Shown one piece after another: positions 1-6,156 of a DNA stretch of 8,067 nucleotides. The DNA comes from Gammaproteobacteria bacterium (GTDB lineage Bacteria > Pseudomonadota > Gammaproteobacteria > Pseudomonadales > Litorivicinaceae). Every line of letters starts with the position of its first letter. Within the stretch, counting starts at the first letter, position 1. The position numbers and the translations under genes are program-made. The notes beneath the pieces were generated by a model. It was not told the origin of the DNA. It ran no database searches and saw only the letters and a program-made list of their open reading frames with translations. The stretch lies in the NCBI GenBank assembly GCA_002705325.1, contig PAFS01000013.1:30811-38877 (forward strand). The letters run 5' to 3'.

Positions 1-570
1 TTTTGTGATGCCAACGACAAGCCATTCCGCTTGATCTATTGCGCTCGCTCGGGAGAACACGCTGCGTATTGCGAGCAATTGAAGAGCACGTTCGGGGACC
101 GTGTGGTTATCCACTTTGATGACGGTGATCCAGAGAAGGCCTATGACTTTTGGGAAGAATTTATGATCCCCAATGCAAACCATACCTACTGCTGTGGACC
201 GAAACCACTCATGGAGGAGATACAGGCCTTAAGTGGGCACTGGCCAGAGGAGCAGATTCATTTTGAGGATTTCAATCCACAGAGTGGCAGGGAGTACATA
301 AACTCACCCTTTGTCGTATCAATTAAATCGACCGGTGAAAGCTTTCAGGTTGACGAGGCGAGCACGATACTGGAAACACTGCGCTCCAATGGTTTAAGGG
401 TTCCAAGCTCTTGTGAGAGCGGCACCTGTGGCTCATGTAAGATGAAGCTGGTAGCCGGAGAGGTCGAGCACAGAGACTTTGTTCTCGAATCAGACGAGTG
501 TAATTCTGCGATCATGGTCTGTGTGTCTCGTGGGAAGGGTGATATCGAGATTGACTTCGAAGACTATTGA
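1..570 (+). CDS. Phthalate dioxygenase reductase-type oxidoreductase (FMN / NAD / 2Fe-2S), C-terminal part
   Basis: The frame is open from the first base, so the N-terminal FMN-binding barrel lies outside the window; 189 residues are visible. Residues 1 to about 85 are the end of the NAD(H)-binding domain, with the family-typical YCCGPKPLM motif (63-71) and GHWPEEQIHFEDF (79-91). From about residue 103 to the end is a plant-type ferredoxin domain with four cluster ligands, C138, C143, C146 and C174 (C-x4-C-x2-C...C), followed by an acidic C-terminus. An NAD domain followed by a C-terminal ferredoxin is the order of the phthalate dioxygenase reductase / VanB family, which passes electrons from NADH through FMN to a Rieske oxygenase. 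The gene ends at TGA 568-570, overlapping the start of the next gene. This matches the reductase of phthalate 4,5-dioxygenase (OphA1/Pht2), but VanB-like reductases for other aromatic acids look similar, so the substrate is inferred from the neighbours. Confidence 0.9.
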   Translation, partial: FCDANDKPFRLIYCARSGEHAAYCEQLKSTFGDRVVIHFDDGDPEKAYDFWEEFMIPNANHTYCCGPKPLMEEIQALSGHWPEEQIHFEDFNPQSGREYINSPFVVSIKSTGESFQVDEASTILETLRSNGLRVPSSCESGTCGSCKMKLVAGEVEHRDFVLESDECNSAIMVCVSRGKGDIEIDFEDY

Positions 571-1717
571 TCCGATCCGAGTCGGAGTGGTTGGCCTCGG
601 AAGAGGTTTCGCCTTAACAGCGCCGTCCGCGCTTGAAAGTCAGTTCGTTAAATTTGTCGCGGCGGCGGCGCCACGCGATGAGTCGTGCAAGGCGTTTCAG
701 TCGATCTTTCAGGGACAAGCATATCCGTCCTATGACCAATTACTCTCAGACTCCTCTGTAGAGGCTGTCCACGTAGCGACTCCCCATCAGTTTCATTCGG
801 AGATGACCGTGGCGGCCGCAGAGGCCGGTAAGCATGTCCTGGTAGAGAAGCCGATAGCAATCTCGTTGGCTGACGCCGAGCGCATGACCAGGGCATGTGA
901 GACGAACCAGGTGACTTTGATCGTTGGTCCGGCTCACTCGTTTGATGCACAGGTGCTTATCGCGAGACAGGTGGTTGAAAGTGAGCGGTTCGGCAGAGTG
1001 TTGGCGATCAATACTTTTAACTACACAGATTTTATGTACCGACCGCGCAGGGATGAGGAGCTCAGGACTGTTGATGGTGGGGGTGTGTTGTTCTCTCAGG
1101 GTGCTCATCAGTTTGATATCGTGAGGCTACTCATGGGTGCACCTGCGAGTGAGGTATACGCGTCAACCGGTCACTGGGACAGAGATCGGGATACTGAGAT
1201 TTCATATCAAGCAATGATACGTTTCGCCAACGGAGCGGTGGCACAATGTACCTACTCGGGATTCGCTCGGTTTGATTCAGATGAGTTGATGGGCTGGGTT
1301 GGTGAGACGGGATACGTCAAAGACCCGCAGAACTATGGAAGTTCTCGCAAGGCGTTGGTCGACCTGACACGTGACCAGGAGCGAAGCGCGAAGCGAAGCC
1401 GAACGTTTGGCGCTTCAGAACTAAAAGCTGCCGCCCCAAACAATGAGCACTTCGGTCCACTGATAATCCAGTGCGAGCACGCAGACCTTAAGATTGAGCC
1501 ACATCAGATCAGTGTCTACACTGATTTTGAAAAGGAAGTTGTCCCTGTCCCATTGGTCACAAGCCCTCGAGAACCTGTATTTAAGGCACTTTACGAGGCA
1601 ATCCGGTTAGGGACTCACCCGGTTCAATCTGGACGTTGGTGTCTGGGAACGCTCGAGATCTGTCACGCCGTGATAGAGTCGGCTGCAAAAGGGAAGCCGG
1701 TTCACTTGAACCATTGA
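551..1717 (+). CDS. Gfo/Idh/MocA family dehydrogenase, probably phthalate 4,5-cis-dihydrodiol dehydrogenase-like
   Basis: This is an NAD(P)-dependent oxidoreductase of the Gfo/Idh/MocA family, about 388 residues from the TTG at 551. The N-terminal Rossmann motif is RVGVVGLGRGF (10-20). The family signature EKP is at 99-101, with the catalytic-type lysine K100. The C-terminal-domain motif GGGVLFSQGAHQFD supplies H186 and D189. The stretch NYTDFMYRPRRDEEL resembles, from memory, the phthalate 4,5-cis-dihydrodiol dehydrogenases (OphB/Pht4), which rearomatise the dihydrodiol to 4,5-dihydroxyphthalate with NAD+. The preceding ring-dioxygenase reductase supports that role. Start choice: there is no ATG. 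TTG 551 lies about 11 bases after GAAGGG (534-539) and gives a normal N-terminus; GTG 539 and ATT 566 (overlapping the upstream TGA) are alternatives. Overlap with the upstream gene suggests translational coupling. The family is certain; the substrate is inferred. Confidence 0.85.
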   Translation: MTSKTIDPIRVGVVGLGRGFALTAPSALESQFVKFVAAAAPRDESCKAFQSIFQGQAYPSYDQLLSDSSVEAVHVATPHQFHSEMTVAAAEAGKHVLVEKPIAISLADAERMTRACETNQVTLIVGPAHSFDAQVLIARQVVESERFGRVLAINTFNYTDFMYRPRRDEELRTVDGGGVLFSQGAHQFDIVRLLMGAPASEVYASTGHWDRDRDTEISYQAMIRFANGAVAQCTYSGFARFDSDELMGWVGETGYVKDPQNYGSSRKALVDLTRDQERSAKRSRTFGASELKAAAPNNEHFGPLIIQCEHADLKIEPHQISVYTDFEKEVVPVPLVTSPREPVFKALYEAIRLGTHPVQSGRWCLGTLEICHAVIESAAKGKPVHLNH

Positions 1718-1724
1718 TAACGGG

Positions 1725-2591
1725 ATGTTTCAGGGGGAGGGTTCGTTGGATTTACCTAAGTTTTTGATACAGGACGAGGTGAGGCGTGCGTTACTCGAGG
1801 ATCTCGGGCGAGCAGGAGACCTCTCAACTCAGGCGACAATCGATCCGGAAACAATCGCGACCGGCTTGTTCGTCGCACGCGATGCGGGCGTGGTGTGTGG
1901 GTTACCCCACGCGGCACTCGCTTTTGAGGCGCTTGATTCGCGCCTGCTCTTTGAGCAAAAACTTTCGGACGGTGATCTTGTCACGCCGGGCACAATCATC
2001 GCGTCGGTATCGGGGGACGCGAGATCCATTTTATCGGCTGAGCGGACCGCTCTAAACTTCATGTGCCATCTATCGGGGATCGCGACGCTGACCTCGCAGT
2101 TTGTGTCTCAGATCACCCACACCGACGCGAAGATGTGCTGTACCCGGAAAACGATCCCTGGTTTGAGGGCATCACAAAAATACGCCGTTCGCTGTGGTGG
2201 GGGTTCTAATCATCGGTTTGGATTAGATGATGCGATTCTTATCAAAGACAACCATATTGCTGTATCAGGCGGAATCACCAACGCTCTAGAAGCCGCAAAA
2301 TCGTCTGCAGGTCACTTGGTCAAGATCGAGATTGAGGTCGATACGCTGGAACAATTTGAGGAAGCGCTGAGTACGGGTGCCGACTGCGTTTTATTGGATA
2401 ATTTTTCGGTTGAACGACTCAAAGAGGCAGTTCAGATTAACCGAGGTCGTGTAGCTCTAGAGGCATCTGGTGGGGTCAAGCTAGACACTGTGAGAGCGAT
2501 CGCTGAGTCTGGTGTCGATTATATTTCGTCTTCGCAGATAACAATGTCAGCATCGACGTTTGATATCGGACTCGATATAGAAGTTCGATAG
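1725..2591 (+). CDS. nadC: Quinolinate (nicotinate-nucleotide) phosphoribosyltransferase, decarboxylating; possible ophE-like catabolic copy
   Basis: The enzyme converts quinolinate and PRPP to nicotinate mononucleotide, CO2 and pyrophosphate in de novo NAD synthesis. The 288-residue frame is full length. Visible motifs are ALLEDLGRAGDLST (22-35), ERTALNFMCHLSGIAT (106-121), TRKT (140-143), PGLR with K152, GGGSNHR (158-164), LIKDNH with K174 (172-177), the IEIEVDT strand (201-207), LLDN with D225 (223-226) and EASGG (246-250), so the substrate-binding basic residues and acidic residues appear intact. The C-terminal ISSSQIT...DIGLDI form resembles alphaproteobacterial NadC. It starts 7 bases after the dehydrogenase stop. 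No nadA or nadB is nearby. Phthalate is a structural mimic of quinolinate, and B. cepacia DBO1 carries a phthalate-induced second copy, ophE, in its phthalate locus. By analogy this copy may relieve NAD limitation during growth on phthalate (inference). It could instead be the only genomic copy. Confidence 0.93.
   Translation: MFQGEGSLDLPKFLIQDEVRRALLEDLGRAGDLSTQATIDPETIATGLFVARDAGVVCGLPHAALAFEALDSRLLFEQKLSDGDLVTPGTIIASVSGDARSILSAERTALNFMCHLSGIATLTSQFVSQITHTDAKMCCTRKTIPGLRASQKYAVRCGGGSNHRFGLDDAILIKDNHIAVSGGITNALEAAKSSAGHLVKIEIEVDTLEQFEEALSTGADCVLLDNFSVERLKEAVQINRGRVALEASGGVKLDTVRAIAESGVDYISSSQITMSASTFDIGLDIEVR
1733..1741 (+). promoter_or_regulatory. Strong Shine-Dalgarno favouring a TTG start for nadC
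   Basis: The purine run GGGGGAGGG lies inside the longest nadC frame, 4 bases before TTG 1746-1748. Starting there gives M-D-L-P-K-F-L-I, close to the usual NadC N-terminus, and a 281-residue protein. The ATG at 1725 has only weak ACGGG ahead of it. The true start may therefore be 1746 rather than 1725. Confidence 0.5.
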
Positions 2592-2600
2592 GGATACTTG

Positions 2601-3698
2601 ATGAAGGTTATTAACAACGCAGATGTTTCACGGTTGGTCACCCAAGAGGAAGTAACGAGAGCTCTTGAAAGTGCCTACCAGGATTTTTTTAACGGAACCG
2701 CCGTGTGTCGTCCGAGGGTGGACGTGGAAATTCCATCTTCGTCACCGGATCGATTTTACCGTTGGGGTACGATGGAAGGCGGGAGCGTTGGCAAATACTT
2801 CGCGATCCGCTGTAAGTCCGACATGATCTATCACAAGACCGTCGGATCCTCTGTGACTCAAGAGAAGTACTGCGTCGAACCCGGTACGTTTTGCGGGTTC
2901 ATCTTGCTGTTCTCGGTAGAGAACGGTGAGCCATTGGCTTTGATCAACGACGGTGTTATTCAGCACATGCGGGTTGCAGCCGATGGTGCGATTGGGGTCA
3001 AGCACGCGAGTCGTGAAGACTCTTCAGTCATTGGTTTGCTTGGATCCGGAGGAATGGCTAAGGACCACCTGCGATCGGTTGTTCATGTCCGCGACATCCA
3101 GCGCGTGCTGGTCTTTAGTCCGACGAAAGAGAATCGGGAAGCGTTTGCTGAGAAAATGTCGATGGAGCTGGGCATCGATGTTGTTCCTGTCGATGCACCA
3201 GAAGATGCTGTTCGAAACGTGGACATCATCATGGGCCTGACTGACTCTGCCATCCCGGTGATTAAGCCGGAGTATGTCGAGCCGGGTCATCATCTACTTA
3301 ATGTTGGTGGCGGTGGCGGTATCCCTCCGGAGGTCCAGGCGCTGGTGTCCAAATTCTTGCGGTTCGGTAACACCGACTCTCCGGTCGGTTGGTCGGACAC
3401 CTCGTTCGATGACGAGCACCTGACCTGGCAAGCGAGGTCAGGTTTCACAGAAAAAGCGATGGCATCCAAGGGGCGGGCTCATGGTGTGTTTGGGGACGAC
3501 AGGCTCGTTTACTTGTCTCAAGTACTTGATGAAGGTCAGTTCCCGCGACATCCTGCTGACGTGACCTACTCTGAGAGAGGCAATCTTCAGGGTAATCAGT
3601 TTCATGCTGTCGCTGGCCTGCTCTACGAGAAAGCGATCGATGCCGGGATTGGTACTGAGATTCCGACAGAGTTGTTCCTACAGGATATTCGTAACTAA
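2601..3698 (+). CDS. Ornithine cyclodeaminase / mu-crystallin family protein, atypical active-site loop
   Basis: This is a 365-residue member of the family that includes ornithine cyclodeaminase, alanine dehydrogenase, ketimine reductases and SbnB-type enzymes. ATG 2601 is preceded by AGGGA (2590-2594) at a 6-base spacing, and this ribosome site overlaps the nadC stop, so the genes are probably coupled. Family features: LLFSVENGEPLALINDGVIQHMRVAADGAIGVKH (102-135) is the conserved substrate/dimer region, and IGLLGSGGMA (144-153) is the NAD(P) GxGxxA motif. The loop that is normally G-x-D-x-P-G-K, carrying the aspartate needed for ornithine cyclodeamination, reads NVGGGGGIPPEV here (234-245), so that Asp is replaced by Gly. 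This argues against true ornithine cyclodeaminase activity and for a reductase or another imine/amino acid reaction. Its place at the end of the aromatic operon suggests a role in the same pathway, but the substrate is unknown. Confidence 0.85.
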   Translation: MKVINNADVSRLVTQEEVTRALESAYQDFFNGTAVCRPRVDVEIPSSSPDRFYRWGTMEGGSVGKYFAIRCKSDMIYHKTVGSSVTQEKYCVEPGTFCGFILLFSVENGEPLALINDGVIQHMRVAADGAIGVKHASREDSSVIGLLGSGGMAKDHLRSVVHVRDIQRVLVFSPTKENREAFAEKMSMELGIDVVPVDAPEDAVRNVDIIMGLTDSAIPVIKPEYVEPGHHLLNVGGGGGIPPEVQALVSKFLRFGNTDSPVGWSDTSFDDEHLTWQARSGFTEKAMASKGRAHGVFGDDRLVYLSQVLDEGQFPRHPADVTYSERGNLQGNQFHAVAGLLYEKAIDAGIGTEIPTELFLQDIRN

Positions 3699-5143
3699 CA
3701 AACAGGTCCGTTGATAGTCTGGTACTGGTAGTATTCCCGCAACCCAAATACAGATTTTTCCCACCCGAGACCACTGTGCTTGTGGCCACCTGCGGGCAGC
3801 TCCCCAGAAAATTTTCCCATTGCTCGGGCGGCGTTAATGAATACGCGTCCGGTTTGGAGCTGAGTCGCGGTGTCTTTAAGGTCGGTCAGATCTGAGCCCC
3901 AAACGGAGCCACTGAGCCCATAGTCCTGATCATTCAGCTCTTCTATGAGCTCCGGAAGACTCTCGTACTCGAGTATCGGGAGCACCGGGCCAAACTGCTC
4001 TTCTTTGACCAAGGTATGTGTATTATCGATATCCCACACAAGTGTCGGTTGGACGTAGCATCCATTAGCGAGGTCTGCAGACTCTAGAATGGTCCCACAA
4101 GGACGGATGGTTGCTCCCGTAGCCTTGACCGACTCGATCAGTCCGATCAGCCGTTGCTGAGCGTCTCGGTCGATCACAGGGCCGAGTGTGGCCAACGAGT
4201 CTGAGGGCGAGCCCATTTGTAATTTGTCTGCGGATGCGACCAATGCTTCAGTCATTTTTTCTTTGATCGAGGCGTGGACGTAGACTCGTTTGGTTGCGTA
4301 ACAGAACTGACCCGAACGTCGGAATGCCGAGTCGACTAGCTGCGTAGCGGTCTCCGTGATGTCAGCGTCGGGAAGAATAATCGCTGCGTCGTTTCCTCCC
4401 AATTCGAGCTGAACAGATTTTAGTTCAGCCGCAGCCGCTACGGCGACTCTTTTACCCACGGCGGTGCTCCCGGTGAATGAAATTTTTCGGATCTCTTTAT
4501 GTTTGATCATCGCCTCACCAAGCTCATCCAACCCGTGGAGCACGCTGATGAGACCTGGAGGTAGACAGCTACGCAACAAGTCTAAGAATTTCGTTACTCC
4601 ATTTGGCGCTCGGGGCGAGGGCTTGATGATGACAGCGTTACCCGCCATTAGAGCCGGAATCACCTTGGCGGTAGCCAGTGAGACCGGTGCGTTCCAGGGA
4701 ACGATCGCGGCTATGATTCCGTACGGAACCTTCATAATCTCCGCGCCAAATGACCCGTCAGCTCGATAGATCGACGCCAGCTCCTCACGACTCACATCTA
4801 GCGTATGTTTTATCTGAGTAATCGATTCCTGCACCTCGCGTCTCACTACTGAGTCCAGCATCCCTTGCTCTGTCTTCAGTACCTCAACGAGTTCATGGAG
4901 GTGAGCTTCGATCAGAGAGCCGAATGGTTCGATGGCGGACACTCGTTCCTCGACCGATCGCTGAGACCATTCTTTTTGGATGATCTTGGCCTGCTTAATG
5001 ACCTCAGCAAGATCATCTATAGAACACACAGGCATCGTTCCGATAACCTGTTGCTGGTCATGAGGAGCCCTAAGCTCGATCGATTCTCGACTAGGAAAAT
5101 AGTTGGTACCAAAAGACTGTAGGAGCATCGGTCTCTCTATCAT
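3695..5143 (-). CDS. NAD(P)-dependent aldehyde dehydrogenase family protein
   Basis: This soluble enzyme oxidises an aldehyde to the carboxylate. From ATG at 5143 it has 482 residues, normal for the family. Motifs in order: IVPWNAP with N151 (oxyanion Asn), AGNAVIIKPSPR with K174 (cofactor), FTGSTAVGK (223-231), LELGGND with general base E247, RRSGQFCYATKR with catalytic C281, EEQFGPVLPI, and near the end PAGGHKHSGLGWEKSVFGLREYY. All catalytic residues are present. A second ATG at 5128 has AGAGAG upstream and better suits the predicted transcript start near 5155, so the protein may be 5 residues shorter. Its stop overlaps the stop of the cyclodeaminase-like gene on the opposite strand, and it diverges from the hydroxyacid dehydrogenase across a palindromic control region. 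Possible roles are semialdehyde oxidation in the same catabolic programme. The sequence alone does not fix the substrate. Confidence 0.93.
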   Translation of the reverse strand: MIERPMLLQSFGTNYFPSRESIELRAPHDQQQVIGTMPVCSIDDLAEVIKQAKIIQKEWSQRSVEERVSAIEPFGSLIEAHLHELVEVLKTEQGMLDSVVRREVQESITQIKHTLDVSREELASIYRADGSFGAEIMKVPYGIIAAIVPWNAPVSLATAKVIPALMAGNAVIIKPSPRAPNGVTKFLDLLRSCLPPGLISVLHGLDELGEAMIKHKEIRKISFTGSTAVGKRVAVAAAAELKSVQLELGGNDAAIILPDADITETATQLVDSAFRRSGQFCYATKRVYVHASIKEKMTEALVASADKLQMGSPSDSLATLGPVIDRDAQQRLIGLIESVKATGATIRPCGTILESADLANGCYVQPTLVWDIDNTHTLVKEEQFGPVLPILEYESLPELIEELNDQDYGLSGSVWGSDLTDLKDTATQLQTGRVFINAARAMGKFSGELPAGGHKHSGLGWEKSVFGLREYYQYQTINGPVC

Positions 5144-5150
5144 CACGAAA

Positions 5151-5165
5151 ATTGTGATACACAAT
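5151..5165. promoter_or_regulatory. Perfect 15-bp palindrome in the divergent promoter region, probable operator
   Basis: ATTGTG-ATA-CACAAT is a perfect inverted repeat with 6-bp arms and a 3-bp centre. It contains TTGT-N5-ACAA, a shape typical of repressors such as the FadR/VanR branch of the GntR family (family assignment is inference). It lies between the divergent aldehyde dehydrogenase and hydroxyacid dehydrogenase genes and would cover the predicted - strand transcript start. A looser dyad ATCAC-N7-GTGAT (5142-5158) overlaps it. No regulator gene is in the window. Confidence 0.55.
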
Positions 5166-5191
5166 ATCGGAGCCAGCAAATCAATTTACAA
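5163..5191 (-). promoter_or_regulatory. Candidate sigma-70 promoter for the aldehyde dehydrogenase
   Basis: Read on the - strand, TTGTAA (5191-5186) and GATATT (5168-5163) are separated by 17 bp, fair matches to the -35 and -10 boxes. The -10 box overlaps the right arm of the 15-bp palindrome and transcription would begin near 5155, so a bound repressor would block it. No equally good promoter was found for the + strand gene. Confidence 0.35.
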
Positions 5192-5208
5192 GGAACCGGG
5201 AGAGGGAA

Positions 5209-6051
5209 ATGACTAAAAAGAATATCGGGTTTGTCGGTTTGGGTCGCATGGGTTCGCGGATGGCGCTCCGCTTGGTCGCCCCTTTTTCGGTTCTCGGCAC
5301 CGACAAGGACACGTCTCTCAGGCGATTAGCAGAATCTAGCGGGATTACTTGGGTCGACAACCCCATGTTGCTCGCAAGTAAATGCCGGCACATCTTTATT
5401 GTTGCGGGATCTGAAAGTGACGTGACGGAGATTATTTTTGGTGAACGAGGGCTCGTTCGCGGAATCGATTCTGAGACCACGATTATCGTCTGCGCGACCG
5501 TCCGGCCAAGTTACATGCGGGCCTTAGCGGAGCGACTGTCCCAAAACCCAAATATAAACTTACTCGACTGTCCTATCGCCAGGGGGGAGATGGCAGCAGA
5601 TACCGGCGAATTGTTGCTATTTGTGGGGGGTGACAAGCAGCTCCTTAACGGGTTAACTCCAATTCTTAGCCATCTCGGTAACGATATTGAGTTCTTGGGG
5701 CCGATCGGTGCTGGGCAAGTCGCGAAGGCTGTTAACAACTATCTGCTCTGGGCATGCCTGACAGCCTCTTTGGAGGGGTTGGATTTCGGGGAGCGGTTGG
5801 GTGTGGATCGTGAGCGGATGCGGACCGCGCTGGAAAAAAGTAGCGGTACAAACTGGGCCATGTCTACCCGTGCCGACGATAGACCTGCACTTTGGGCAGA
5901 GAAGGACATGGCGCTGTTTTTGGCGGAGGCTGACCGGTTACGATTTCCGGCACCAATCGCTGGACAGGTTCGGGAAGCCATCAAGTTGTTCAAACTCGAT
6001 AGACATCTGGACCGGTCTCCAGATGTTGAAGATTTTCAATTTCCCGAGTAG
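5209..6051 (+). CDS. NAD(P)-dependent beta-hydroxyacid dehydrogenase (3-hydroxyisobutyrate dehydrogenase-like)
   Basis: This 280-residue protein has family-typical length and layout. It starts at ATG 5209 with GGGAG (5198-5202) 6 bases upstream. The N-terminal Rossmann fold shows IGFVGLGRMGSRMA (6-19). The substrate loop DCPIARGEMAADTGELLLFVGG (120-141) precedes the catalytic helix GAGQVAKAVNNYL (167-179), with catalytic-type K173 and N177, and K232-D233 near the C-terminus match the conserved KD pair. Members oxidise 3-hydroxyisobutyrate, tartronate semialdehyde/glycerate or similar beta-hydroxyacids, or reduce the semialdehydes. The loop usually written DAPVSGG is DCPIARG here, so the conserved Ser is Ala124 with Arg125 next to it. 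This suggests a different substrate from classical 3-hydroxyisobutyrate. It is divergent from the aldehyde dehydrogenase and likely shares its control region. The pair could handle an alcohol/semialdehyde/acid series (inference). Confidence 0.88.
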   Translation: MTKKNIGFVGLGRMGSRMALRLVAPFSVLGTDKDTSLRRLAESSGITWVDNPMLLASKCRHIFIVAGSESDVTEIIFGERGLVRGIDSETTIIVCATVRPSYMRALAERLSQNPNINLLDCPIARGEMAADTGELLLFVGGDKQLLNGLTPILSHLGNDIEFLGPIGAGQVAKAVNNYLLWACLTASLEGLDFGERLGVDRERMRTALEKSSGTNWAMSTRADDRPALWAEKDMALFLAEADRLRFPAPIAGQVREAIKLFKLDRHLDRSPDVEDFQFPE

Positions 6052-6062
6052 GAATCTTTTCC

Positions 6063-6077
6063 TATCTACGGTAGATA
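6063..6077. promoter_or_regulatory. Perfect 15-bp palindrome upstream of the transporter gene, possible operator
   Basis: TATCTAC-G-GTAGATA has perfect 7-bp arms around one central base. It lies 11 bases after the hydroxyacid dehydrogenase stop and about 80 bases before the transporter start. A 1-base loop and no following T-run rule out a simple intrinsic terminator, so a dimeric regulator site is more likely. Its sequence differs from the 5151-5165 palindrome, implying another regulator. No convincing -35/-10 pair was found beside it. Confidence 0.4.
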
Positions 6078-6144
6078 ATTCCACTTTATATGAATTCTGG
6101 TGATAACGGCACGACCCGTGTTAGCGTTAGAAAAAATAATACTT

Positions 6145-6149
6145 AAGGA
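6145..6149 (+). promoter_or_regulatory. Shine-Dalgarno for the TctA-TctB gene
   Basis: AAGGA lies 7 bases before ATG 6157, supporting this start. The A/T-rich stretch just upstream (6131-6146) would keep the site unstructured. Confidence 0.55.
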
Positions 6150-6156
6150 TTGAGTA

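Noticed and set aside
746..1108. 120-residue open frame on the - strand, with others at 648-950 and 3445-3789
   Set aside because: They are antisense to well-supported genes and encode nothing recognisable.
1381..1399. Short tandem repeat GCGAAGC GCGAAGC GAAGC
   Set aside because: Only about two and a half copies within the dehydrogenase coding region (RSAKRS), most likely chance codon repetition with no flanking repeat structure.
2601..3698. Calling this gene a true ornithine cyclodeaminase (ocd)
   Set aside because: The catalytic aspartate loop is missing and nothing else in the window concerns ornithine or proline metabolism, so only the family level is supported.
6052..6156. Possible intrinsic terminator or small RNA in the gap before the transporter
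   Set aside because: The only strong dyad has a 1-base loop and no T-run, and no second GC-rich hairpin or convincing promoter pair is visible.
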